Origin: an uncultured Roseburia sp.
GTDB lineage: Bacteria > Bacillota > Clostridia > Lachnospirales > Lachnospiraceae
Reading direction: 5' to 3'
NCBI GenBank assembly: GCA_900550935.1
Contig: URUD01000009.1
Span: forward strand, 6,550 to 70,549
Length of the DNA: 64,000 nucleotides
This document shows positions 25,348 through 33,774 of this stretch, in pieces. Within the stretch, counting starts at the first letter, position 1, and each line of letters starts with the position of its first letter. A program made the position numbers and the translations under genes. The notes under the pieces are model-generated. The model was not told the origin of the DNA. It was given only the letters and a program-made list of their open reading frames with translations, and did not search any database.

Positions 25348-26142
25348 CTACAGTTCGTTTAATTCTTTCTTAAATGTCTTACAATATTCTTCTGCCACCG
25401 CTTCGCTGTAATCATGTTCTTCCATCAGATTGATAAAATGACTGCCTACAATGGCTCCGTCTATGATGTCTTTCATCGGTCTTACATCCTCTGCCGTGCG
25501 GATGCCAAATCCCATCATGACCGGTATTTTGGCTGTTTTCTTTACCTCTTCCAGGTAGCTTTTTACCTCTTTATGGAAAGTGGCTCCCTGTCCGGTCACT
25601 CCCATGGAAGATACGCAGTAAACAAATCCTTTTGCCCCATCCAGGATCTTTGGTACCCTCTGTTTTGATACTGGTGATACAAGCTGTATTAAGATCGTTT
25701 CATCGGATCCTTTTAAATACTGGTTAATCTCTTCCTGCTCCTCAAGTGGCAGATCCGGGATAATGAGTCCGTCTACGCCCACTTCACGGCATTTTTTCAC
25801 AAATGCCTCCACACCATAGCAGAGCACCGTATTGTAATACATCATAAAAATGAGTGGCAGCTCCAAGCCGTCTTTCCTTACTTCCTCTACCATCTGAAAG
25901 ATCTTTTTTAAATTTACGCCATTACAGATGGCACGGTAAGATGCGTTCTGGATGACGGGTCCGTCTGCGACCGGGTCAGAAAACGGAACTCCAAGTTCCA
26001 CCACATCGCATCCCGCATGCTCCATTCCTTTTAATAACCGTTTGGTTCCCTCAAAATCCGGGAGTCCTGCTGTCATATAGGTAATAAATGCTTTTTCGCC
26101 TTTTTCCTGTAACTGTTTCATTCTCTCTTCGATTCGGTTCAT
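25348..26142 (-). CDS. trpA: Tryptophan synthase alpha chain
   Basis: Cleaves indole-3-glycerol phosphate and channels indole to the beta chain. The 264 residues have the TIM-barrel signatures YMTAGLPDFEGTKRLLKGME, the catalytic Glu in VVELGVPFSDPVADGPVIQ (with the catalytic Asp further on in LIIPDLPLEEQEE) and phosphate-binding GFGIRTAEDV. It is 35 bp after trpB and forms the alpha2beta2 complex with it. Confidence 0.97.
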   Translation of the reverse strand: MNRIEERMKQLQEKGEKAFITYMTAGLPDFEGTKRLLKGMEHAGCDVVELGVPFSDPVADGPVIQNASYRAICNGVNLKKIFQMVEEVRKDGLELPLIFMMYYNTVLCYGVEAFVKKCREVGVDGLIIPDLPLEEQEEINQYLKGSDETILIQLVSPVSKQRVPKILDGAKGFVYCVSSMGVTGQGATFHKEVKSYLEEVKKTAKIPVMMGFGIRTAEDVRPMKDIIDGAIVGSHFINLMEEHDYSEAVAEEYCKTFKKELNEL

Positions 26143-26177
26143 ATCTTTTCCTCTCCACTGACTGATTTTATGATTTC

Positions 26178-27386
26178 CTAGTTCAGATATCCCTTTCCCG
26201 CCAGATAATCTGCGATCGTGTTGACGTCCTTATCGCCTCTTCCGGATAAGCAGATGACCATAATCTTGTCTTTCGCTGCCTCTCCGTAAGTCTGCTGCAG
26301 TTCTTTTGCGTATTTCGTTGCATATGCCACTGCATGTGCACTCTCGATCGCCGGGATGATACCCTCTAACTGGCATAATTCCATCAACGCATCCATTGCC
26401 TCCACATCCGTGATCGCAACATATTCAGCGCGTTTTGTTTCCTTTAAGTAGGCATGTTCCGGTCCGACACCCGGATAATCAAGTCCCGCGGAAATGGAAT
26501 GTGCCAGCTTGACATTTCCATCTTCGTCCTGCAGCAGATAGGAGCGCATGCCGTGAAGAACTCCCGGTGTACCAAGTGCCATTGCCGATGCGTGCTCGCC
26601 GGTCTCAATGCCCTTTCCGGCTGCCTCGACACCGATCAGTTTCACGTCCGGTTCCTCGATAAAATCAGCAAACATACCGATGGAGTTGGAACCTCCGCCG
26701 ACACAGGCGATCACAGCATCCGGTAATCTGCCCTCTGACGCTAAGATCTGTTTTTTTGCCTCACGGCTGATACAGCTCTGAAATTCCTTTACCATTTTCG
26801 GATAGGGATACGGGCCTACCGCAGAACCGATGATATAAAAGGTATCCTCTGCCGTTTTTGCCCAGGTACGGATTGCCTCGTTTGTCGCATCTTTTAAGGT
26901 GTTGCTGCCGGAGGTCACGCTGACGACTTTTGCCCCTAACATCTCCATACGCATCACATTTAATGCCTGACGTTTGATATCCTCGGCTCCCATGTATACC
27001 GTACATTCCATGCCAAAAAGTGCTGCTCCGGTTGCGGTTGCAACTCCGTGCTGTCCTGCTCCGGTCTCTGCGATCACTTTCTTTTTGCCCATCCGCTTTG
27101 CCAGTAAGATCTGTCCTAAAACATTGTTGATCTTATGTGCTCCGGTGTGGTTTAGATCCTCTCTTTTTAAATAGATCTTCGTTCCGTATTTTTCACTCAG
27201 CCGTTCTGCAAAATAAAGCGGTGTCTCACGTCCTACATACTGTTTTAAGTAATAATGATACTGTTTTAAAAATTCCTCATCATGGATGGCTTCCTCAAAT
27301 GCCGTATCCACTTCGCTCAATACATTCATCAGTGATTCTGATACGTACTGTCCACCAAATGTTCCGTAATATGCTTTCTTATTCAT
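26178..27386 (-). CDS. trpB: Tryptophan synthase beta chain
   Basis: Condenses indole with serine using PLP. The 402-residue protein has the TrpB1-type start KKAYYGTFGGQYVSESLM, the PLP lysine in LNHTGAHKINNVLGQ, the catalytic Glu in ETGAGQHGVATA, phosphate-binding GGGSNSIGMF and the C-terminal CLSGRGDKDV. It lies 14 bp after trpF. Normal length and no unusual features. Confidence 0.98.
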   Translation of the reverse strand: MNKKAYYGTFGGQYVSESLMNVLSEVDTAFEEAIHDEEFLKQYHYYLKQYVGRETPLYFAERLSEKYGTKIYLKREDLNHTGAHKINNVLGQILLAKRMGKKKVIAETGAGQHGVATATGAALFGMECTVYMGAEDIKRQALNVMRMEMLGAKVVSVTSGSNTLKDATNEAIRTWAKTAEDTFYIIGSAVGPYPYPKMVKEFQSCISREAKKQILASEGRLPDAVIACVGGGSNSIGMFADFIEEPDVKLIGVEAAGKGIETGEHASAMALGTPGVLHGMRSYLLQDEDGNVKLAHSISAGLDYPGVGPEHAYLKETKRAEYVAITDVEAMDALMELCQLEGIIPAIESAHAVAYATKYAKELQQTYGEAAKDKIMVICLSGRGDKDVNTIADYLAGKGYLN

Positions 27387-27400
27387 ACTGTTTTTCCTCT

Positions 27401-28093
27401 CTATTCCCTGCGCACATACTGCACAAATTCTTTTATTTTCGCCCGGTCTTTTCCGAGTCCCGTTTCGACAATTGCTTCTTTTTCCACACCGGAGCTGACA
27501 TCTACGATATCGGGCTTAAAAATGGAAATCCCCCGTTTCACATTATCTTTCTTCAGCCCTCCTGCCAGGATAAAGGCAATCTGCTGTTCGTTTAACTCTT
27601 TTCGAAATTCGAAATAGGTCTGCTGCAATTTTTCTTCTCCGGCTCTAAAGCTGTCCCATCCAAATGTTCTTCCGCTGCCGTACTCTTTTGCATCTGCTAA
27701 AACCGCCTCGATCACGCCTTTCCGGTACCCGGTTTCCAATGCGATCTTTTGTCTTGCTTCTTCTAACTCTTCCCAGCCGTTTAAGTTGATCGCCCGCCAG
27801 ATAGGAAGCTTTGCCTCTTCTGCCACTTCCCGGTCCAGCTCTCCGTGCACCTGTAAAAGATCAAATCCAGCATCTGCAATTTCCTGCACCAGTTCCAGAC
27901 CCGGATTTACTGTGACTGCCACTGTTTTTATGCTATCTGTTCTTGCTTTTTTTATGATCTCTTTCGCTTTTTCAATGGAGCAGTAGCGTTTGCTTTTCTC
28001 CCAGATGACAAATCCGGCATATTCCACCTGCTCCTCTATGAGCCATTGCAGCTCCTTTTCTGTGGTGATCCCACATATCTTGATCTCTGGCAT
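27401..28093 (-). CDS. trpF: Phosphoribosylanthranilate isomerase
   Basis: Amadori rearrangement step of tryptophan synthesis. The 230-residue TIM barrel begins EIKICGITTEKELQWL, with the catalytic Cys in KICGIT. It continues with FVIWEKSKRYCSIEKA, LLQVHGE carrying the general acid region, and FILAGGLKKDNVKRGI for phosphate binding. The segment around 115-165 is longer than in short TrpF forms. Gaps are 12 bp to trpC and 14 bp to trpB. Confidence 0.95.
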   Translation of the reverse strand: MPEIKICGITTEKELQWLIEEQVEYAGFVIWEKSKRYCSIEKAKEIIKKARTDSIKTVAVTVNPGLELVQEIADAGFDLLQVHGELDREVAEEAKLPIWRAINLNGWEELEEARQKIALETGYRKGVIEAVLADAKEYGSGRTFGWDSFRAGEEKLQQTYFEFRKELNEQQIAFILAGGLKKDNVKRGISIFKPDIVDVSSGVEKEAIVETGLGKDRAKIKEFVQYVRRE

Positions 28094-28105
28094 GCTCTCA
28101 CCATC

Positions 28106-28885
28106 CTATCTGCCGATCTCTTTCCATCGTTTTGCCACCAGTTTCGGATGTTCTGCTTCCATCAATGCTCTTCCGATCAGGAAGGCATCTACATGACTTT
28201 CCTTTAAAAAAGAGACATCCTCATCTCTTATGATCCCGCTCTCTGCCACAAATACCTTATCGTCTGGGATATAAGGCGCCAGACGTTTTGTCGTTTCCAG
28301 ATGAATGGAAAAATCTCTCAAATCTCTGTTGTTGACTCCGATGATGTCCGCATTAATGGCAAGTGCTCTCTCCACTTCCCTCTCATCATGTGTTTCCACC
28401 AGTGCATCCATTCCCAGCTCTTTTGCAAGCTGATAAAAATCTTTCATCTGCACATCGTCAAGGATCGCTGCGATCAACAGGATCGCATCTGCACCGATCA
28501 GCTTTGCCTCATAAAACTGATACGGCTCGATCATAAAATCTTTTCGCAAAATCGGAAGCGGAGATGCTTTTTTTATCTGTTTTAAATAATCCACATTCCC
28601 ATTGAAATGGTCTTCCTCAGTCAGGCAGGAAATGGCATCCACCGATGCGTTATATTCCTCAATGCGGTCTAACAGGTTGATCTTGCTTTTGATTGCTCCA
28701 AGACTTGGTGAGGAACGCTTAAATTCTCCTATAATGGAGATTCCGTCTTTTTTTAATGCCTGATAAAAACTGTGATGCTCCGGTTTTGCCGCCTCTGCCA
28801 ACGCTCTCATTTCCTGTTCGCTGACGTTTCGTTTCTGCTCTGCCAGCCGTTTCTTTTTATCTTCCACGATCGTCTCTAATATCAT
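28106..28885 (-). CDS. trpC: Indole-3-glycerol phosphate synthase
   Basis: Ring closure of the phosphoribosyl-anthranilate derivative. The 259 residues carry IIGEFKRSSPSLGAIK (catalytic Lys near residue 54), PILRKDFMIEPYQFYEAKLIGADAILLIAAIL in overlapping pieces, and VAESGIIRDEDV near the end. Monofunctional, not fused to trpF as in enterics. 18 bp after trpG. Confidence 0.97.
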   Translation of the reverse strand: MILETIVEDKKKRLAEQKRNVSEQEMRALAEAAKPEHHSFYQALKKDGISIIGEFKRSSPSLGAIKSKINLLDRIEEYNASVDAISCLTEEDHFNGNVDYLKQIKKASPLPILRKDFMIEPYQFYEAKLIGADAILLIAAILDDVQMKDFYQLAKELGMDALVETHDEREVERALAINADIIGVNNRDLRDFSIHLETTKRLAPYIPDDKVFVAESGIIRDEDVSFLKESHVDAFLIGRALMEAEHPKLVAKRWKEIGR

Positions 28886-28903
28886 CGTAACCTCCCGTCT
28901 TAT

Positions 28904-29482
28904 CTACCGCTCAAACGCTGTTCCGTTCAAAAAATTCTCAATCATCCGTTTTCCATGTTCAGTGTAGATGGACTCTGGATGGAACTGTAATCCGATGACC
29001 GGATATTCTTTATGGCGGATCGCCATGATCTCTCCGTCTTCTGTTCTGGCTAAAACCTGTAAACATTCCGGGAAGTCACTTTCCTGTATGGCAAGGGAAT
29101 GATATCTTGCCACTTTTACCGGAGAACTGATCCCATAAAATATTCCGGTTCCATCCTGTGTGATCTCGGACTGTTTTCCATGAAACAGGGTCTTTGCATA
29201 AGTAACAGTGCCTCCAAAGGCTTCCCCAATACACTGGTGTCCCAGGCAGATGCCAAGGATCGGGATCTCCTGATACAGTTCTTTTACCACGTCCATGCAG
29301 ATACCTGCCTCTTTCGGACTTTTCGGTCCCGGAGATAACACGATCTTTTCCGGTTTCATTGCCCGGATCTCTTCTATCGTGATCTTGTCATTTCTTACTA
29401 CTTTGATGTCTTCCTCAAATGTTCCCATATACTGGTACAGGTTGAAGGTAAAGGAATCGTAATTGTCGATCAACAGTATCAT
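28904..29482 (-). CDS. trpG: Anthranilate synthase component II (glutamine amidotransferase)
   Basis: Class I amidotransferase that feeds ammonia to TrpE. The 192 residues have the opening MILLIDNYDSFTFNL, the oxyanion-hole strand LSPGPKSPKEAG, the catalytic Cys in PILGICLGHQCIG and the catalytic His/Glu in GLQFHPESIYT. Its ATG overlaps the trpE stop by four bases (ATGA), so subunits are made in step. A dual role in folate synthesis (PabA) is possible but no pabB is nearby. Confidence 0.96.
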   Translation of the reverse strand: MILLIDNYDSFTFNLYQYMGTFEEDIKVVRNDKITIEEIRAMKPEKIVLSPGPKSPKEAGICMDVVKELYQEIPILGICLGHQCIGEAFGGTVTYAKTLFHGKQSEITQDGTGIFYGISSPVKVARYHSLAIQESDFPECLQVLARTEDGEIMAIRHKEYPVIGLQFHPESIYTEHGKRMIENFLNGTAFER

Positions 29483-30888
29483 AAGTTTTCCTCCTCCACT
29501 AATGTCTTTGCCAGTGCCATTACTTTATTGCAGCACTCCTTGTATTCGTTTTCCGGTACCGAATCTGCCACAATTCCTGCACCTGCCTGTAAATATACTT
29601 TCTTTGCTTTTTTGATCATCGTACGGATCGTAATACAAAAATCCATATCGCCGGAAAAGTCCACATATCCGGTTGCACCGCCATATAAGCCGCGCCGTAC
29701 GGTTTCCAGTTCTTCTATGATCTCCATTGCCCTGATCTTTGGTGCCCCACTTAGGGTACCTGCCGGAAGGAAGGATGCCAGAAGATCAAATGGATGGAAT
29801 GTTCCTTTTTTTCTTCCCTCTACCATGGATACGATGTGCATCACATGGGAGTAATTGCGGATCTTCATAAACTCGGTTACCTTTACCGTTCCAAATTCGG
29901 AAATGCGTCCCATATCGTTTCTTGCCAGGTCTACTAACATGACGTGTTCGGCACGTTCTTTTTCATCTGCTAAAAGTTCCTCGCTTAACCGCTTATCCTC
30001 TTCCTTTGTCTTTCCTCTTGGTCTCGTTCCTGCGATCGGACAGGTAAAGACCCGCTTGCCCTGCTGTTTGACTAACATCTCCGGGGAACTTCCGATGATC
30101 TCAAAATCGCCAAAGTTGAAATAGTAAAGATACGGAGATGGATTTAATTCTCTTAATTTCTCGTATAAAGTAAATCCGCTCTGTCCGGTTTCGATCGTCC
30201 AGCGCTGGGATAATACGGTCTGGAAAATATGTCCCTCTCTGATGTAATTTTTGATCTGTTCGACCTTTCTGCTGTACTCTTCCAGTGTGTCGGATTTCTT
30301 TACGATCACACCATCCGGGGAGAAGTTTTGCTCTTCTTTGTTTTCTCCCTCCATCGCCTCCCCAATCATCTCTTCTGCCTTTTGCATGGCAAGGAGCCGT
30401 CCCTCTTCGTTATCCGCTTCCAATACGATCGCACTTAACGTCTCTGCCACATGATCGACTAAGATAAATTCTTTCATCAGCATCATCTGGATCGTTTCGA
30501 TCCCGATCTCATCTGGGTTTTCATCCGGCAGCTGCTCGGTATAGCGGATGAAATCATAGCCGACACTTCCGACCAGACCGCCGGAAAAATTCAGTTCATC
30601 ATTTTCCTTGCGGATCTCAAATTCGTTATAATATTCTTTTAACAGTTCAAGCGGATTGCCCTCCCGCACCTCACTGCTGCCATCCCGTTTTGTGATAACG
30701 AGTGCATTTCCTTTTGAGGAAATGAGTTCTTCCGGCTCTGCGCCAAAGAAGGTATAGCGGTCATAATTTTTATCATAACTCTCTAACAAAAAGCCTTTTT
30801 TCTCTCCAACCAGATTGCGGTACATCCCGGTTGATGTCTCATTTACAATACTTACTGTCTTTTTATAAACTTTATAGATCCGTTTCAT
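29479..30888 (-). CDS. trpE: Anthranilate synthase component I
   Basis: First committed step of tryptophan synthesis: chorismate to anthranilate. The 469-residue chorismate-binding enzyme carries CPIAGTRPRGKTKEEDK, ERAEHVMLVDLARNDMGR, PAGTLSGAPKIRAMEII and the final AGAGIVADSVPENEY. The feedback site is probably the ESYDKNYDRYTFFG region near residue 36 (LLES-type motif of TrpE, here LLESYD). The start has AGGAGG 5 nt upstream. First gene of the trp operon, directly behind the T-box leader. Confidence 0.97.
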   Translation of the reverse strand: MKRIYKVYKKTVSIVNETSTGMYRNLVGEKKGFLLESYDKNYDRYTFFGAEPEELISSKGNALVITKRDGSSEVREGNPLELLKEYYNEFEIRKENDELNFSGGLVGSVGYDFIRYTEQLPDENPDEIGIETIQMMLMKEFILVDHVAETLSAIVLEADNEEGRLLAMQKAEEMIGEAMEGENKEEQNFSPDGVIVKKSDTLEEYSRKVEQIKNYIREGHIFQTVLSQRWTIETGQSGFTLYEKLRELNPSPYLYYFNFGDFEIIGSSPEMLVKQQGKRVFTCPIAGTRPRGKTKEEDKRLSEELLADEKERAEHVMLVDLARNDMGRISEFGTVKVTEFMKIRNYSHVMHIVSMVEGRKKGTFHPFDLLASFLPAGTLSGAPKIRAMEIIEELETVRRGLYGGATGYVDFSGDMDFCITIRTMIKKAKKVYLQAGAGIVADSVPENEYKECCNKVMALAKTLVEEENL

Positions 30889-30948
30889 GTCATCCTCCTG
30901 AAAAAATAAAGTGTGCGCATCTTGGTAAGCTTGCTTCTCCTATACAGC

Positions 30949-30989
30949 AAAAAAGTCCCTGACCAGATCTTTTGGATCCGGTCAGGGAC
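30949..30989 (-). terminator. Terminator of the trp T-box leader
   Basis: Minus strand: GTCCCTGACC (30980-30989) pairs with GGTCAGGGAC (30955-30964), a perfect 10-bp stem followed by TTTTTT (30949-30954). Its CCCTG can pair instead with CAGGG of the T-box motif, giving the antiterminator. Confidence 0.92.
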
Positions 30990-31315
30990 GATCTCTCGTG
31001 GTGCCACCCTGTTTCGTGAAGCTGCTGATCCGTTCGCTTTGCTCATAAAATACAAAAAGCGGATATTCCCTGAACTTGGAAATATCCGCCACCAATCATG
31101 CTTCACCTCTCTGATACAGAGAAAAAACTCTCGATATCATACCCCTGTAACGTGAGGACACGGCATCCGCTACTAAGTCAATTTATCAACTGTTCGCTTT
31201 GCTCTCGCAAACCCATTCCTGTCATACTCGCCTGCTCTGCTTCCACCTATGCAGAACTCTCTGTGAGGTATCCTATGAAGTACTCTCTTTGCTCAACGAT
31301 TTTCTTTTTTACTTG
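30949..31315 (-). ncRNA. T-box leader riboswitch (tRNA-Trp sensing) of the trp operon
   Basis: A leader of about 370 nt that reads uncharged tRNA-Trp and decides between terminator and antiterminator. The T-box motif AGGGTGGCACCACG is at 30997-31010 and can pair CAGGG with CCCTG of the terminator's left arm. Stem I can be drawn: GCAAA (31288-31292) pairs with TTTGC (31207-31211), TCATA with TATGA above it, and an apical TTCTGC/GCAGAG stem carries an ATAGGTGGAA loop of the GNUG type. The specifier bulge then holds TGG at 31213-31215, the Trp codon, which fits the genes downstream. Further hairpins lie between (TGATA..TATCA near 31120-31140 and GCGGATATT..AATATCCGC near 31060-31090). Assigned from conserved motifs; not folded by software. 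Confidence 0.9.
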
Positions 31316-31321
31316 TTTTAG

Positions 31322-31350
31322 AGTTTACCACGGTAAAGTGACAGTGTCAA
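31322..31350 (-). promoter_or_regulatory. Promoter of the trp operon
   Basis: Minus strand: TTGACA (31345-31350), 17 nt, TAAACT (31322-31327). The -35 box overlaps the stop codon of the GH36 gene (31347-31349), so no terminator separates the two operons except the T-box terminator itself. Confidence 0.8.
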
Positions 31351-33767
31351 CTCTTTTTTTCATTTTCGAGGAAAATTTTTTCCTCTGGTGCCTCGGAAAC
31401 TGCCTCCATAAAGTACATCCGGGATGCAAAATCCGGGAAGAAACGCACTTCTTCATTATAGCCTGTTGCACCAAAGCCCTGTTTCAGACGGACACCGCTA
31501 TACATCAGCGCATCTCCGTAAACGTTATAATCTTCCTGCTCGCTCTCCATCTTTACGAATTTTGCGACCAGATGGTGTGCAATGGAATCCTGTCTGATAT
31601 GGATCGGCGATACCGTATTGACCAGATCTCCGAAATCTTTGACATTAAACTGCAGCCTGCGGTTATAAAAATGATACTGCGTATCCGGGCAGAGCCCTTT
31701 TGCCTTATAATATTCAAACTGCGTATTTGGTGCCACGGTCTTTTGCATCAGAAAGCCCACTGCTTTTTTCTGATCCGTTGACACGCAGGTCCACTCCATC
31801 GTATTGCCAATGCCATTGCAAAGTGCGTTCGCATAAGGTGTCTCAAATCCATTGAAGCTTCTGCCACGGTAAAAATCGCCAAACTGCAACACTTCTCTCC
31901 ACTTTTTATAAAGTGCGATCTGTTCCTTGATCACGGCGAGTTCCTCTTTTTTCATATCACAGAAGTTGCACTCATATCCGCACACCCCGAATACAGCCAC
32001 CTGAAATCTTGTCTCAAGCGGTGTATTGCGCAGGGTCTGATGGTTCGGGCAGGAGGAAACATGGGCACTCACAACCGACATCGGATATCCGTAGCTGTAA
32101 CCGTTCTGGATCTCTGCACGGCAGAACGCATCCGTATCATCACTTGCCCAGATCTGTGGGAAATAACAGAGCATACCAGGGTCAAACCGATTTCCGCCCG
32201 CTGCACATCCCTCAAATAAGATATCCGGGAAACGGCTTGTCAGTTCTTTCAAGCAGCGGTAAAGTCCGAGCACATAACGGTGTGCGACCTCGCCCTGCCG
32301 CTCCGGTGGCAATGCCTTGGAGAAATAATCGGTAAACGTCCGGTTCATATCCCATTTCACATAGGAAATGTCTGCCGAAGAAAATACCTCGCTCATCTTC
32401 TCGATGATAAAATCCTGCACTTCCGTCCGTGTGAGGTCTAAAATACGCTGGTTTCTTCCCTCTGCATGTTCTCTTCCCGGAATGTCGATCGTCCAGTCCG
32501 GGTGTTTCTGATAAAGATTGCTTTTCACATTGACCATCTCCGGCTCGACCCAGATACCAAACATGAGCCCGAGGTCCTTTATCTTTTTCGCAAGACCGGA
32601 AAGTCCGTTTGGCAGTTTCTTTGGATTTACTTCCCAATCGCCCAACGACTGGGTATCGTCATCCCTGCTGCCGAACCATCCATCATCCATGACAAAAAGC
32701 TCAATGCCCATCTCTTTGCCGGCTTTTGCCAGAGAAAGGAGTTTCCGCTCATTGATGTCAAAATAGGCTGCCTCCCAGCTGTTGAGCAGAACCGGACGCA
32801 CTTTTTTCTTCCAGTTTCCTCTCACGATATGCTCGCGGATAAACTGGTGCATCCTAAGGCTCATTCCCTGATATCCCTCCGGGGAATAAGTCATCACTGC
32901 CTCCGGTGCTTCAAAGGAAGTGCCAGGCTCTACCAGAAAACAAAATGACTGCGGATTGATCCCGGTTACCAGTCTCGTCTTTCCAAAACTGCTCACTTCT
33001 GCTGCTTCGTAGTGATTTCCACTGTAGATCAGATGAAATCCATACGCATCCCCGTGTTCCTCTGTCGTGTGCTCTTTTCCGAGCATTACAAAGGAATTGG
33101 CACGGCTTGATGTTGTGCCTGTGTAGGAGGCATTGACCTGTTTTCCGGAAAGAAGCCTTAAACTTCTGCGGTCCATCTCTCTTGCCCATGCCCCGTGGAA
33201 TGTGGTAAATACATAATCCGGTGTATCAAAATCGATCTGTAAGCTCATCAGGCGGAGCAGCTTTACTGCTGCCTCTCCCTCGTTATATAACTTTGCACTC
33301 CTTGTGATCACATCACAGTCCGCATAGACATAGTAATGCAATTCCAGGATCAGGTTGTGATATGCCTCTTTTAAGGTAATACAAAGATGCTCCACCTGAT
33401 CCGCTTCATCATAGGAACCCGGCAGTGTTTCATAGGGTTCTTTTCCCTCAAGGATCTGTGCCTTCTCAAAGCGAAAATCAGATGTCATGCTCCCGTCTTC
33501 ATAGACCACCTCCAGAAACGGCTCTCTGATATCGCCCTTGCCATAGGAGGACATTTCCAGTCTCATGTCCTCTAAAGTAAACTCTTTTCTGCCGATATCG
33601 TTCGTATTGCCCGGCGCGAACGCATGTTTTTCAAATAACGCGCTGCCCGGCATCGTGATCTTTCTGCCATAGTGAAGGTGCTCTAAATGTCCGCTGTCTG
33701 TCACACGGAAGACATAGGAGGTATGTTCGGTTGCAAGATGGAATATCTGATTTTGCTCTTTGATCAT
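31347..33767 (-). CDS. Alpha-galactosidase, GH36
   Basis: A cytosolic 806-residue GH36 enzyme (no signal peptide) that removes alpha-linked galactose, for example from melibiose, raffinose-family sugars or galactomannan fragments. The layout is an N-terminal beta-sandwich (to about 320), the catalytic barrel with FVMDDGWFGSRDDD, the nucleophile in YVKWDMNRTFTD, ENGYSYGYPMSV-like closing segments preceded by FEGCAAGGNRFDPGM and WASDDTDA (acid/base Asp), and a C-terminal sandwich. I chose ATG 33765-33767 with AAAGG about 10 nt upstream; an in-frame GTG at 33797 would overlap the symporter gene. It is the last gene of the TetR-headed operon. Confidence 0.93.
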   Translation of the reverse strand: MIKEQNQIFHLATEHTSYVFRVTDSGHLEHLHYGRKITMPGSALFEKHAFAPGNTNDIGRKEFTLEDMRLEMSSYGKGDIREPFLEVVYEDGSMTSDFRFEKAQILEGKEPYETLPGSYDEADQVEHLCITLKEAYHNLILELHYYVYADCDVITRSAKLYNEGEAAVKLLRLMSLQIDFDTPDYVFTTFHGAWAREMDRRSLRLLSGKQVNASYTGTTSSRANSFVMLGKEHTTEEHGDAYGFHLIYSGNHYEAAEVSSFGKTRLVTGINPQSFCFLVEPGTSFEAPEAVMTYSPEGYQGMSLRMHQFIREHIVRGNWKKKVRPVLLNSWEAAYFDINERKLLSLAKAGKEMGIELFVMDDGWFGSRDDDTQSLGDWEVNPKKLPNGLSGLAKKIKDLGLMFGIWVEPEMVNVKSNLYQKHPDWTIDIPGREHAEGRNQRILDLTRTEVQDFIIEKMSEVFSSADISYVKWDMNRTFTDYFSKALPPERQGEVAHRYVLGLYRCLKELTSRFPDILFEGCAAGGNRFDPGMLCYFPQIWASDDTDAFCRAEIQNGYSYGYPMSVVSAHVSSCPNHQTLRNTPLETRFQVAVFGVCGYECNFCDMKKEELAVIKEQIALYKKWREVLQFGDFYRGRSFNGFETPYANALCNGIGNTMEWTCVSTDQKKAVGFLMQKTVAPNTQFEYYKAKGLCPDTQYHFYNRRLQFNVKDFGDLVNTVSPIHIRQDSIAHHLVAKFVKMESEQEDYNVYGDALMYSGVRLKQGFGATGYNEEVRFFPDFASRMYFMEAVSEAPEEKIFLENEKKS

Positions 33768-33774
33768 ATGCGTC

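Noticed and set aside
30885..31106. A leader frame on the minus strand starting GTG and reading MKHDWW, with tandem Trp codons, ending ATGA with trpE
   Set aside because: Tempting as a trp attenuation peptide, but it runs through the T-box motif and its terminator, has no proper SD, and the T-box already explains the control. Probably chance.
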